The notes: generated by a model from the letters alone, not told the origin. DNA of 64,000 bases from JAGVSR01 sp963786675 (GCA_963786675.1 CAWAZY010000002.1:310001-374000), one strand, 5' to 3'. Shown: positions 27,063 to 36,422, counted from the first letter of the stretch. A program made the numbers and translations.

Positions 27063-29071
27063 AGGCGTGGACGCTGTGCGGCCCCATCGTTGCCATCGCC
27101 GATGATCGCGGGCTGGCGGCCGTCCACCAGATCCAGAATGGCGCCGACGACTTCGGCTTCCTTCCAGTAGTCGACATGCCCGCCCGGACGCAGCGGGATA
27201 TTGCGAATGAACGCGCCGCCGAACAAATCGATGCGATTGCCAATCGGATCGTCCACGCGCCACAGATTGGTCCACGAGGTGAGGTGAGGATTGAAAACGC
27301 CGGGACCCTCGGCGGTCGCCGCATACTTGGCGAAGTAGTACTGGTAGAGATGCGACAGCGGCGAGCCCAGCGTCAGAACGTCGATCGAACGCGGTTGCCG
27401 GATCGCCTCCTCGTCGTGGTTCGAACTCAGATAGTCGTGCAGGATGACGCTGCCCTGGCTGTGCGCCACGAACACCAGCCGGTCGAACTGTTCCCTGCCC
27501 ACGATCTCCTTCAGCAGGACGTCCAGCCGCGTGTCGATGCGTGCGCGCCGCGGGTGGGCGCCGCTGGCGACGGGCGGGGCAGGCAAGAGCCGCCGGGAGA
27601 ACGTGAAGCGCGGCGTGAACTGGTGATCCACAATATCGCGCACGATGTGAAGGATGCCGCGAGAGGCATGTTGGAGCGCCCGGAAGAGGTAGAACGCAAC
27701 GCTTAGCGCAGACCCGCCGCCCAGAACGTAGCCGACCACTTCGCGCCACGGCAGGAGCCGTACGTCCACCTGTTGATAGAAATCGACGGGGATCAGATCG
27801 CGCCAATAGAAGATGACCAGATTGAAAATGGTGCCGGCGAGGAGAATGAAAACCGCCAGTGGGCTCACCACCATGCGCGGCATGCGGAAGTTGGCCAACG
27901 ATGACATCCTGCGCGCCGGGATGCGCAAGAATGACCGGCTCATGGCGACGATGAAAAATGCAACGCCAAGGACGGACACCATGATGAGATTGAAGACGAC
28001 GATACCCACGAGATCTCTTTGGACCTGCGACAGATACTGGCAAGCCTGCAGCGGGTCATTGAGGCAGGCGGCTTCCGTCCGTTCGTTGAAGTCGAGCGTC
28101 ACGAATATGAACACCCACAATAGGGCGATGACGATCTTGTAGATGACGCCTTGCACCACGCTCAACCCCACCGCCGATGCCGGCCGCGCCATGGGAACAC
28201 GCACGGTGCGCGCACCACCAATCGCCTGCTGCAGGCCAAGAGCGACAAGCAAGAGGATCGCGATAAATACCGCGTAATTCCACAGGAACCAGAAAGCAAA
28301 GATCGCAACGCCCGCGCCCATCAGATAGATCGCGGGGTTGCCCAATAGGTCCGGCGCGAGCAGGAATTCCGTGACCAGGATGACCCCGGCCGCCAGCAGG
28401 GCAAAGACCATGGTCGACATGCCGATGTCGGCCAACGCGATATCGCGATTGACGCGCCATCGGGCGAATGACAGCGAACCGATGGCGAGCAGGAAAAACA
28501 CCGTAGCCATCATCATGGCCAGATCACCGGGCGCGAAAAGCTGCCCCTGACCCAGTTCGATGAAGCGCTGGCGGGCCAGCAGAACCAGCGCGCCAACCAG
28601 CGCGACTGTGTTGAGCCCAGTGATCGGCCAGCGCAAGATCCAGTTGGCCATCCGCACGAGCGCGGCGATGGCGTTGGCCAGACCGTTGCGGGATTGATCG
28701 AGGAAACAATCACCCAGAACCTGCGGGGCCTCATAGAACAACTTCAGCATGGCCAGCCAGTTGGCCAGCGCGCCGGTGCCGATCTTGGAAAGATCCGCCC
28801 AGAACAGTTCCATGAACGCGATATCGTTGCCGTCCGCCGACGTGCCCCGCCGGACATATGCCTCGAACGTCCGGCCTGGTCTGCTGCGGCCGCGGTCGGG
28901 CAGATCGTAGACTTCGCTGTAGGGAGCGACCGTGGGGCCGTCCGGGTGTGCGGTCAGCCGCGGAACGAGATGATCGTTGATCCAACCCGCCTCGGACTCT
29001 CCGACGCCATGAATGACGATGACCCCGACGCGTTCGCGCCCGCTGGCACTTTGATTTGAAGTCGTCCCCAT
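27041..29071 (-). CDS. Membrane-embedded alpha/beta hydrolase-like protein, unknown function
   Basis: 676 aa. The N-terminus (after MGTTSNQSASGRERV) has a hydrolase first strand GVIVIHGVGESEAGWINDHL with the oxyanion His-Gly at residues 21-22. From about residue 145 to 460 come some eight to ten hydrophobic helices (for example LNTVALVGALVLLA, AIYLMGAGVAIFAFWFLWNY, VIYKIVIALLWVFIFV). The hydrolase fold then resumes with the nucleophile motif LVFVAHSQGSVILHDYL near residue 536; RVDDPIGN and GGHVDYW offer the Asp and His. So one hydrolase fold appears split by a large membrane insert. Substrate unknown; a lipid or wall-linked ester would suit the location. I do not recognise a named family. Confidence 0.7.
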   Translation of the reverse strand: MGTTSNQSASGRERVGVIVIHGVGESEAGWINDHLVPRLTAHPDGPTVAPYSEVYDLPDRGRSRPGRTFEAYVRRGTSADGNDIAFMELFWADLSKIGTGALANWLAMLKLFYEAPQVLGDCFLDQSRNGLANAIAALVRMANWILRWPITGLNTVALVGALVLLARQRFIELGQGQLFAPGDLAMMMATVFFLLAIGSLSFARWRVNRDIALADIGMSTMVFALLAAGVILVTEFLLAPDLLGNPAIYLMGAGVAIFAFWFLWNYAVFIAILLLVALGLQQAIGGARTVRVPMARPASAVGLSVVQGVIYKIVIALLWVFIFVTLDFNERTEAACLNDPLQACQYLSQVQRDLVGIVVFNLIMVSVLGVAFFIVAMSRSFLRIPARRMSSLANFRMPRMVVSPLAVFILLAGTIFNLVIFYWRDLIPVDFYQQVDVRLLPWREVVGYVLGGGSALSVAFYLFRALQHASRGILHIVRDIVDHQFTPRFTFSRRLLPAPPVASGAHPRRARIDTRLDVLLKEIVGREQFDRLVFVAHSQGSVILHDYLSSNHDEEAIRQPRSIDVLTLGSPLSHLYQYYFAKYAATAEGPGVFNPHLTSWTNLWRVDDPIGNRIDLFGGAFIRNIPLRPGGHVDYWKEAEVVGAILDLVDGRQPAIIGDGNDGAAQRPRLQTTGAP

Positions 29072-29446
29072 CGCCGGTATCGGGTCTCTGCGTTACTCAA
29101 ACGATCACATCAGGCGCGTCCGCCAAGTCGGCTCCGGCTTGCAATATCCTGGCGCAGCGCGGTGCAAATTAGGTCTATCATGGCATGACGAGGCGGGGAC
29201 TGTGGTGGCCCTGGTGGAACTATCGCCTTGAAAGCGCGTTCTTCTTTGAACTGACTGCTCGTTTGGTGGGCTACGATGCCTCTCCGGTCAGCTCTGCATA
29301 ATTTTTAATCAGTGCGCGCCTGAAGCGCCATCAAAGCCCCCGGCGTTCTTGGCTATTGCCTTGATTAAGTTGAATAAAAAATCTGGCCCGCTCCTTGCGC
29401 TGGTGTGAGTGGATAGGCGCGGAACGACCGAGGGGAAAAGACCGAC
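29072..29446. other. Divergent intergenic region upstream of the ATP-grasp operon
   Basis: A 375-bp stretch between two divergent genes with no convincing open frame. It contains AT-rich tracts near 29300-29320 and 29360-29380, which could be bends or IHF sites, and a sigma54-type promoter listed separately. I see nothing else in it. Confidence 0.5.
29383..29400 (+). promoter_or_regulatory. Sigma54-type (-24/-12) promoter
   Basis: CTGGCCCGCTCCTTGC: GG at 29385-29386 and GC at 29397-29398, separated by exactly 10 bases, with TTGC at the -12 box and CTGG at the -24 box. The only departure from the TGGCAC-N5-TTGC consensus is one base (C for A). The GTG start of the ATP-grasp gene is 49 bp on. 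Such promoters need an enhancer-binding activator; no gene for one is in the window. Confidence 0.65.
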
Positions 29447-30862
29447 GTGGCGCAGGCCTTCGATGAAATGAACGGGTTCGGAACCGAAGTCCGAGAGCCG
29501 TACCGGGCCGTTGCGGAATGGCTGGACACCCAGCGCATTGAGGACTTGAAGACCAAGCGGACCGAAGCTGAAGCCCTTTTCCGGCGCACCGGCATCACGT
29601 TCGCGGTCTACGGCGACGGCGAGGCCTCAGAGCGACTGATCCCGTTTGATATCGTTCCGCGCATTATTTCAGCGTCCGAATGGCGGCGACTGGCGGCGGG
29701 GATCGAACAGCGGGTGAAGGCGCTTAATGCCTTCATGTATGACATTTATCACCGCCAGGAGATCCTGCGCGCCGGACGCATCCCTGAAGAACTGGTGGTT
29801 CAGAACAGCGCCTTCGTTCCGGAAATGATGGGCGTCGATCCCCCGCTCGGCATCTACTCGCACATTATCGGCATCGACCTCGTGCGCACCGGGCCGAACG
29901 AGTTCTTCGTCTTGGAGGACAACACCCGCACGCCGTCCGGCGTCTCCTACATGCTGGAGAACCGCGAGACGATGATGCACATGTTTCCCGACCTGTTCGT
30001 CAAGAATCGCGTCGCTCCCATCGATAATTATCCCGACAACCTCCTGAAGACGCTGGAAAGCGTTGCCAGTCCGTCTCACGATCGCGATCCTTCCATCGCG
30101 CTGCTCACCCCCGGCATCTTCAACAGCGCGTATTTCGAGCACTCCTTTCTTGCCGATCAGATGGGCGTCGACCTCGTGGAGGGCCAGGATCTCGTCGTGG
30201 TCGATGGCGCCTTGTTCATGAAGACGACGCAGGGCCTGCGCCAGGTCGACGTGCTTTATCGGCGTATCGACGACGACTTCCTGGATCCGCTCGTCTTCAA
30301 TCCATCGTCGGTCCTGGGTGTGCCCGGTCTCTTCGATGTCTACAGGTCGGGCCGCGTCGCCATCGTCAATGCGCCGGGTGGCGGCATCGCCGATGACAAG
30401 GCCATCTACAGTTACATTCCAGAAATCGTGAAGTTCTACACGGGCTCCGCGCCGATCCTTCACAACGTGCCGACTCGCAACTGCCGCAATCCGTCCGAGC
30501 TGGCCTACGTGCTGGAACACCTGGCCGAACTGGTGGTGAAGGAAGTCCATGGTTCGGGCGGCTACGGCATGCTGGTCGGACCGACAGCTTCGTCCGCGGA
30601 AATCGAAGCCTTCCGGCAAAAACTGAAAGCCAATCCTTCAAATTACATCGCCCAGCCGACGCTCGCGCTCTCGACCTGTCCCACGCTGGTCGATTCGGGT
30701 CTGGCGCCGCGGCATCTCGATCTGCGGCCGTTCGTGCTGGTCGGTGACCAAATAAGGCTTGTGCCGGGCGGATTGACCCGTGTCGCGCTGAGAGATGGGT
30801 CTCTCGTTGTCAACTCCAGCCAGGGAGGCGGAACCAAGGACACGTGGATCCTGCAGGACTGA
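29447..30862 (+). CDS. Circularly permuted ATP-grasp protein (DUF404/DUF407 type)
   Basis: 471 aa from GTG 29447, ribosome site GAGGGGAAAAG upstream. The family joins a carboxylate to an amine with ATP, with the ATP-grasp halves in swapped order. Conserved parts are FDIVPRIISASEWRRLAAGI, QRVKALNAFMYDIYHRQEIL, FFVLEDNTRTPSGVSYMLEN, DVLYRRIDDDFLDPLVFNP and VVKEVHGSGGYGMLVGP, ending LRPFVLVGDQIRLVPGGLTR. It is the first gene of a four-gene set with alpha-E, transglutaminase-like and proteasome-type proteins. This set recurs in many proteobacteria and is predicted to make or attach a peptide; no substrate is proven. Confidence 0.92.
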   Translation: MAQAFDEMNGFGTEVREPYRAVAEWLDTQRIEDLKTKRTEAEALFRRTGITFAVYGDGEASERLIPFDIVPRIISASEWRRLAAGIEQRVKALNAFMYDIYHRQEILRAGRIPEELVVQNSAFVPEMMGVDPPLGIYSHIIGIDLVRTGPNEFFVLEDNTRTPSGVSYMLENRETMMHMFPDLFVKNRVAPIDNYPDNLLKTLESVASPSHDRDPSIALLTPGIFNSAYFEHSFLADQMGVDLVEGQDLVVVDGALFMKTTQGLRQVDVLYRRIDDDFLDPLVFNPSSVLGVPGLFDVYRSGRVAIVNAPGGGIADDKAIYSYIPEIVKFYTGSAPILHNVPTRNCRNPSELAYVLEHLAELVVKEVHGSGGYGMLVGPTASSAEIEAFRQKLKANPSNYIAQPTLALSTCPTLVDSGLAPRHLDLRPFVLVGDQIRLVPGGLTRVALRDGSLVVNSSQGGGTKDTWILQD

Positions 30863-30905
30863 TCGCGCCTTCCCCCACGTTTCTTCGCATTGTTCGGAAA
30901 GTCAC

Positions 30906-31853
30906 ATGCTCGGCCGTACTGCAAACGATCTGTTCTGGCTCTCGCGCTACCTGGAGCGCGCGGAGAACATGGCGCGCCTCCTCGAGGTCGGCTACCGTAT
31001 TGCACTGCTGCCGCACGAGGCCGAAGCCGATAACGAGGAATGGCGCTCCACGCTGCAAAGTGCCGGTTGCGAGGCAGGGTTCCTGGCCAAGCATGAGCAG
31101 CTCACGACCCGCGCCGTCATTGATTACCTGCTATTCGACAGCGGCAACCCATCCAGCATTCGTACATGCATATCGACCGCACGGCGCAACGCACGCGCGC
31201 AGCGCACGGCCATCACGCGCGAAATGTGGCAAAGCCTGAATGGCGCCTGGATCGACTTCCAGGCCATCAATCCCGATGACATCACGTCCGACCGTCTGCC
31301 GACCCTGCTTGATTGGGTCAAGCAACGCTCAGCGGCATACCGGGGGGCGCTTCTGAATACGATTCTGCGCAACGATACGTACTATTTCAGCCAGATCGGC
31401 ACGTTCCTGGAGCGGGCGGATAACACGGCGCGCATTCTCGACGTGAAGTACTACGTCCTGTTGCCCAGCTACGCGATGATCGGCTCCAGTGTCGATACGA
31501 TGCAATGGGCGTCGATCCTCCGTTCAGTGTCGGCGCACCGCAGTTACCGGTGGGTCTATAAGGACAGCTACAAGCCTTGGAAGGTTGCCGACTACCTCAT
31601 TCTGAAGCCGGAGATGCCGCGATCCCTCCGGGCCTGCTACGGCGAGATTTGCGACGCCGTAACGGGCCTGAAACACACCTACGGCCAGACGGACCATTGC
31701 CTCCCCGTTGCACTCGAAACACTGGCCATATTGGAAAACAGCGACATCGACACCATCTTTCAATCAGGACTGCACGAGTTCTTGAATGATTTCATCGCGC
31801 GCAACAACCGCCTCGGCGCCGACATCGCCGCGGCCTATCACTTCAACGGCTGA
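30906..31853 (+). CDS. Alpha-E domain protein (DUF403)
   Basis: 315 aa from ATG 30906 (MLGRTANDLFWLSRYLERAE), the invariant start of the family; the frame open back to 30795 is ignored. The protein is mostly alpha-helical with conserved Glu/Arg: RTAITREMWQSLNGAWIDFQ, RNDTYYFSQIGTFLERADNT and ARILDVKYYVLLPS are typical. It starts 43 bp after the ATP-grasp gene and ends 6 bp before the transglutaminase-like gene. In some genomes alpha-E is fused to the ATP-grasp protein, implying they act together. No enzymatic activity has been shown. Confidence 0.92.
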   Translation: MLGRTANDLFWLSRYLERAENMARLLEVGYRIALLPHEAEADNEEWRSTLQSAGCEAGFLAKHEQLTTRAVIDYLLFDSGNPSSIRTCISTARRNARAQRTAITREMWQSLNGAWIDFQAINPDDITSDRLPTLLDWVKQRSAAYRGALLNTILRNDTYYFSQIGTFLERADNTARILDVKYYVLLPSYAMIGSSVDTMQWASILRSVSAHRSYRWVYKDSYKPWKVADYLILKPEMPRSLRACYGEICDAVTGLKHTYGQTDHCLPVALETLAILENSDIDTIFQSGLHEFLNDFIARNNRLGADIAAAYHFNG

Positions 31854-31859
31854 GGTCCC

Positions 31860-32672
31860 ATGCTACTCGCCATCAAGCACCGGACGACCTACCGCTACGA
31901 CACCGAAGCGAACTACGCGATCGAAACGTTGCGCCTGACCCCACCGCAGTTCGACGCCCAGAAAATCGTGTCTTGGACGATCAACGCTCCTGGCATCGAG
32001 AACGCTGCCCGCTTCCGTGACGGTTTCGGCAATCTGGTGCATCTGACCGCGGTCGATCAAAAGCACGACAGCATCACCATCGAGGCCAACGGCGTGGTGG
32101 AAACCTTCGACTGTGTCGGCGTCGCCCGTGGCTTGGCGGAACCGACGCCTATTCGCGTCTATCTCCGGCATACCCCCCGGACCGCGCCCGACGCCGCGAT
32201 CACCGATCTGGCGCACGGCTCGAAGGCCGGCTGCCGTCTCGATCAGCTGCACCGCCTGATGCGCGCCGTCCGCGATGCGGTCGACTATGAAATCGGGAGC
32301 ACGAACCCGCACACCAGCGCGGCGGAAGCGCTTGCTGACGGCAAGGGCGTCTGCCAGGACCATGCTCACATCTTCATCGCGGCGGCGCGCGTTCTCGGAA
32401 TTCCGGCCCGCTACGTCAACGGCTACTTTCTCGCCGGCACGCCCGATCCCTCAGACGCGCACCACGCCTGGGCCGAAGCCTGGGTCGACGGCCTGGGCTG
32501 GGTTGGCTTCGACCCCGCCAATCTGGTCTGCCCGACGGAAAGCTACGTGCGCCTCGCGACCGGCCTCGATGCCCATACGGCCGCCCCTATTCGCGGCACG
32601 CGGCGCGGGGGCGAGAATGAGACGCTTGACGTCGTCGTCGAAGTCCAGCAGCAAGGCGCCCAGCAACAATAG
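31860..32672 (+). CDS. Transglutaminase-like cysteine protease family protein
   Basis: 270 aa, starts MLLAIKHRTTYRYDTEANYA, the usual N-terminal beta domain of this family. The catalytic triad is complete: Cys in ADGKGVCQDHAHIFIAAARV (residue about 164), His in DAHHAWAEAWVDGLGW (about 201) and Asp in GWVGFDPANLVC (about 217). Bacterial members act as proteases or peptide-transfer enzymes. It sits 6 bp after the alpha-E gene, so translation is probably coupled. The C-terminal tail is glutamine-rich. Confidence 0.92.
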   Translation: MLLAIKHRTTYRYDTEANYAIETLRLTPPQFDAQKIVSWTINAPGIENAARFRDGFGNLVHLTAVDQKHDSITIEANGVVETFDCVGVARGLAEPTPIRVYLRHTPRTAPDAAITDLAHGSKAGCRLDQLHRLMRAVRDAVDYEIGSTNPHTSAAEALADGKGVCQDHAHIFIAAARVLGIPARYVNGYFLAGTPDPSDAHHAWAEAWVDGLGWVGFDPANLVCPTESYVRLATGLDAHTAAPIRGTRRGGENETLDVVVEVQQQGAQQQ

Positions 32673-32717
32673 CCCACCAACACGTGCGCCGAACGCCCGG
32701 CCCGCCTGGACCTTGAC

Positions 32718-33450
32718 ATGACCTACTGCGTTGCCATGCGCCTCGACCGGGGCCTCGTATTTGCGGCCGACACGCGCACCAATGCCGGTGTCGATCACGT
32801 GTCGCAGTACCGCAAGTTGCACTACTGGCGCAAAACCGGCGACCGTGTGATCGTACTCCTCACGGCGGGCAACCTCGGAATAAGCCAATCCGTCATCAGC
32901 ATCTTGAACGAACAGATGGCCGACGAACTCGGTCGCACCCGATAGCCTGATGACGGTGACCTCGATGTATCGCGCCGCGCGCCTTGTCGGTGATGCCGTG
33001 CGCGAAGTGCGCCGCATCGACGGAGACGCCCTTGAAGCGACGCGTAACGGATTTTACGCGTCCTTCATTCTCGGCGGACAAATCGGCACCGCGCCGCCGC
33101 GCCTTTATCAGATCTACTCCGAAGGTAATTTCATCGAAGCCTCGGACGACGCGCCGTATCTGCAGATCGGCGAGCACAAGTACGGCAAGCCCATTCTGGA
33201 CCGCGTCGCGCGCCCGTCCATGCGGCTGGGTGAGGCGGCGAAACTGATGCTGCTGTCGTTCGACAGCACGTTGCGCTCCAACCTATCCGTCGGCATGCCC
33301 ATCGATGTTCTGATCTACGAACGCGACAGCCTGGATGTCAGCCGTTCGAAGCGGATCGAACAGGACGACCCTTATTTCAAAAGTCTGTCCACGTCGTGGG
33401 CCGAGGCTCTGCGGGAAGCCTTCGCGAAAATCGAGGAATTCAAGGTCTGA
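32718..33450 (+). CDS. Proteasome-type (Ntn-hydrolase) protease (frameshifted)
   Basis: The family is an HslV/20S-like peptidase found beside ATP-grasp, alpha-E and transglutaminase genes. The N-terminal part is MTYCVAMRLDRGLVFAADTR, with Thr after Met as the candidate nucleophile, then NAGVDHVSQYRKLHYWRK. It hits TAG at 32943 after ADELGRT. The rest follows in another frame from LMTVTSMYRAARLVGDAVRE, through FILGGQIGTAPPRLYQIYSE and LRSNLSVGMPIDVLIYERDS. One extra base near 32931-32940 explains the break; dropping it gives LGRPDSLMTVTSMY, about 243 aa. It is the last gene of the four-gene set. Probably a sequencing error. Confidence 0.85.
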
Positions 33451-33562
33451 CGCCGCCCCGATGCGGGACGGGTGCAGCACGGCGCCGTTCTGGAGTAGTC
33501 TCCAGGCGAATCGCGGCCACGATCCCATGACCGGCCGCTAATAGGGACGCGCCCGGAAGATC

Positions 33563-34507
33563 ATGGCCAGCAGCACCGAAACCTCCCCCGCCGTCACTGA
33601 ACTCCACACCGTGCGCGACTGGCTGCGCTACGGCACTTCGTCATTCCGCGCGGCGGGGCTCGTTTTCGGCCATGGTACGTCCAGCGCCTTGGATGAGGCC
33701 GCCTTCCTGATCTTGTCGGCCCTCCATCTGCCGATCGATCAACTCGAACCCTGGCTCGACTGCCGCCTAACGACAGCCGAGCGGACCCGCCTAGCTGGCC
33801 TGTTCGAAGCGCGCATCACAACCCGCAAGCCCGCTCCCTATCTCGTCAACGAGGCCTATATCCGGGGCCATAGCTTTTATGTCGACGAGCGGGTCATCGT
33901 CCCGCGGTCGTTTATCGGCGAACTGCTCGACGGCGAATTGGCAACCGCGGTTCCCGATCCGGAATCCGTCACATCCGTGCTCGACCTTTGCACCGGCTCG
34001 GGGTGCTTGGCGGTACTCGCCGCCCTCAACTATCCCAACGCCATCGTCGATGCGGCCGACCTCTCGACCGATGCGCTTGCCGTGGCTGCGCGCAATGTGA
34101 GCGACTACGGCCTGCAGGATCGCATCCGCCTCGTGCAGTCCGACCTGTTCTCAGGGCTTGCCGGCCGCCGCTACGATCTCATCATCTCCAATCCGCCATA
34201 TGTCAGCGCCGGGGCTATTCGCGACTTCCCGCCCGAATACCGGGCCGAACCCGTCATGGCCCATGCGGGCGGAGAGGATGGGCTGGATCTCGTGCGCCGC
34301 ATTCTCGCCGACGCACCCGCCCATCTGGAACGCGACGGCGTCCTGGTAGTTGAAATCGGCACGGGTATCGACATTCTCGAAAATGACTATCCGCACTTGC
34401 CGTTCCTGTGGCTGGATACAGAAGACAGCTCGGGCGAGGTGTTTGCCTTGACGGAAGCGGAACTCACATCGGCAGGACAAGGCGAGGCTAGAGGACGCCG
34501 CCGATGA
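33563..34507 (+). CDS. prmB: 50S ribosomal protein L3 glutamine methyltransferase PrmB
   Basis: SAM-dependent N5-glutamine methyltransferase acting on L3; 314 aa starting MASSTETSPAVTELHTVRDW. The N-terminal helical domain includes GHGTSSALDEAAFLILSALH, then PAPYLVNEAYIRGHSFYVDE. The SAM site is VLDLCTGSGCLAVLAALN and the catalytic NPPY loop is LIISNPPYVSAGAIRDFPPE, which fits PrmB rather than PrmC. Its stop overlaps a small frame by ATGA. It lies 112 bp after the protease gene. Confidence 0.92.
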   Translation: MASSTETSPAVTELHTVRDWLRYGTSSFRAAGLVFGHGTSSALDEAAFLILSALHLPIDQLEPWLDCRLTTAERTRLAGLFEARITTRKPAPYLVNEAYIRGHSFYVDERVIVPRSFIGELLDGELATAVPDPESVTSVLDLCTGSGCLAVLAALNYPNAIVDAADLSTDALAVAARNVSDYGLQDRIRLVQSDLFSGLAGRRYDLIISNPPYVSAGAIRDFPPEYRAEPVMAHAGGEDGLDLVRRILADAPAHLERDGVLVVEIGTGIDILENDYPHLPFLWLDTEDSSGEVFALTEAELTSAGQGEARGRRR

Positions 34508-34692
34508 TGCACGCGCGCAATGATTACGAATTGACCTTGTGGCTGGCGCAGAAGCCGGGCTTCTGCTGTGGCTGCTGGTGCCTCGCTCCGGTCGATGCGC
34601 GGCGCACGAGGCGCGTACTGCGTCTGGTTCGCGCTGTCATGAAATCCTTCGAGGACGAGCGCAGGGCCGCATCCGGAGACATGCAGGCTTGA
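34504..34692 (+). CDS. Small Cys-rich protein (62 aa), unknown function
   Basis: Begins at ATG 34504, overlapping the prmB stop as ATGA, a coupling arrangement that supports translation. It reads MMHARNDYELTLWLAQKPGF, then CCGCWCLAPVDARRTRRVLR. The CCGCWC cluster could bind metal. I recognise no family, and a frame of this length could be chance. Confidence 0.35.
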   Translation: MMHARNDYELTLWLAQKPGFCCGCWCLAPVDARRTRRVLRLVRAVMKSFEDERRAASGDMQA

Positions 34693-34754
34693 CAGCCGCG
34701 CCGTGGGCGTGACGATGCTCAGGTCCTTGAACGGCCCTGGCGAGACAGCTCCCC

Positions 34755-35760
34755 ATGCATGTGATCCGTGCCTTGATGTCCCTGTGTTTGATTTTGGGGA
34801 TCAACACACCAGCATTTGCTGCCGAACCACCCATCGTCATCAAATTTTCGCACGTCGCGGCACCACAGGCTCACAAGAGCATGGGCGCTGAGCGCTTCAA
34901 GGAGTTAGCCGAGCGTTACACGAATGGCCGCGTCCAGATCGCGCTGTACCCGAATTCGCAGCTCTACAAAGACAAGGAAGAATTGGAGGCCCTCCAGCTC
35001 GGCGCCGTCGAAATGCTGGCCCCGTCGCTGTCGAAGTTCGGCCCACTCGGCATCAAGGCGTTCGAGGTCTTCGACATTCCATATTTGTTTCGTGACACGG
35101 CCGAGCTTGCACGCGTGACCCAAGGACCGATCGGCCGCGAGCTTATTGGACCTCTTGGAGCCCAAGGGGATTGTCGGTCTCGCCTTCTGGAACAATGGCT
35201 TCAAGGTGCTGTCGGCGCAGCGGCCACTCCACAAGCCTGACGATCTCCTCGGCCTGAAAATGCGCATTCAGTCGTCGCGCGTCATCGAGGAGCAGATGAT
35301 AGCCTTGGGCGCGATGCCGCAAGTCATGGCGTTCTCGGAAGCTTATCAAGCCCTGCACTCCGGCGTCGTCGATGGAACAGAAAATCCGCCAGCCAATCTC
35401 TACAATCAAAGAATGTATGAGGTGCAGGCCCACGCGACGCTGACGTATCACGGCTTTCTAGGTTACGCCGTGATCGTCAACCGGGATTTCTGGAAATCGC
35501 TGCCGGACGACGTGCGCGAGGCCTTGCAGCGCGCCATCGCCGAGGCCACGCCCTATGCCAACGACATGGCTGCCCGCGAAAATGATGAGGCCATGGCAGC
35601 CATGCGCGCGGTGCCCCACATCACCTTCCATGAGCCATCACCCGCCGAATTGACGGCGTGGCAGGCTGCCTTGCGACCCGTGCGCGCGCGCATGGCCGAC
35701 CGCGTCAGCGCTGACCTCATCCAGCGCATCGAAGCCGTGACTGGCGCGGCCGGTGGCTAG
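34755..35760 (+). CDS. dctP: TRAP transporter substrate-binding protein, DctP type (frameshifted)
   Basis: Periplasmic binding protein of a TRAP uptake system for organic acids. Signal peptide MHVIRALMSLCLILGINTPA, then the mature start AAEPPIVIKFSHVAAPQAHK and YPNSQLYKDKEELEALQLGA. The first frame runs to GPIGRELIGPLG; the second continues as LLEPKGIVGLAFWNNGFKVL, DLLGLKMRIQSSRVIEEQMI and YQALHSGVVDGTENPPANLY. One extra T in ATTGG at about 35144-35147 explains it; removal gives GRELMDLLEPKG. The Arg in KMRIQSS is the usual carboxylate-binding residue. dctQ and dctM follow. Likely sequencing error. Confidence 0.9.
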
Positions 35761-35810
35761 GGACAACGCATCATGCAGCCGTCGGGGGAGCAGGAGCGGG
35801 TAGGAGTAGC

Positions 35811-36422
35811 ATGCTGCAACGTTTGAATCGTTTCGAGGAAACGCTGATCGCGGCGCTGATGGCGGCTGCGACGATCGTCATCTTCGTCGCTGTCGTCCAT
35901 CGCTACAGCCTCTCCCATCTCGGCAATCTCGTCGGGTGGGCCCGCGACAGCGGCTATGACGGCCTGTCCGAAATGCTGCGCACAATCTACTTCGCCCTGC
36001 TCTCGGTCCGTCTCACCTGGGCGCAGGAGCTGTGCATTTTTCTGTTCGTATGGATGGCCAAATTCGGCGCGGCTTACGGCGTGCGCACCGGAATCCACGT
36101 CGGCGTCGATCTTCTCGTCGATCGGCTGCGTGACCCATGGCGCAAGCGCACGATCCTGTTCGGCCTGATGTGCGGCGCCCTGTTCACGGCCATCGTGGGG
36201 TGGCTCGGCGCGCGCCTCGTGCTGCATCTGGCCCATTCCGGACAGGTCTCCGCGGTGCTCGAAGCGCCCATGTGGCTCGTCTACCTGTGCCTGCCGCTGG
36301 GGTCGTTTCTCATGTGCTTCCGCTTCCTCGAAGTTGCCAGCCGCTTTCACGCGACCGGCACCCTGCCCCATCACACGCCGCTCACGACGACAGCGGACAC
36401 GACCACGGAGCCGCCGCGATGA
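35811..36422 (+). CDS. dctQ: TRAP transporter small permease, DctQ
   Basis: 203 aa with four predicted membrane helices; first MLQRLNRFEETLIAALMAAA, then LTWAQELCIFLFVWMAKFGA with the conserved family WAxE-type position, AAYGVRTGIHVGVDLLVDRL and WLVYLCLPLGSFLMCFRFLE. It stabilises the large subunit DctM in the inner membrane. ATG 35811 follows an AGGAG-like site. Its stop overlaps the dctM start as ATGA, so the two are translationally coupled. Confidence 0.92.
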   Translation: MLQRLNRFEETLIAALMAAATIVIFVAVVHRYSLSHLGNLVGWARDSGYDGLSEMLRTIYFALLSVRLTWAQELCIFLFVWMAKFGAAYGVRTGIHVGVDLLVDRLRDPWRKRTILFGLMCGALFTAIVGWLGARLVLHLAHSGQVSAVLEAPMWLVYLCLPLGSFLMCFRFLEVASRFHATGTLPHHTPLTTTADTTTEPPR

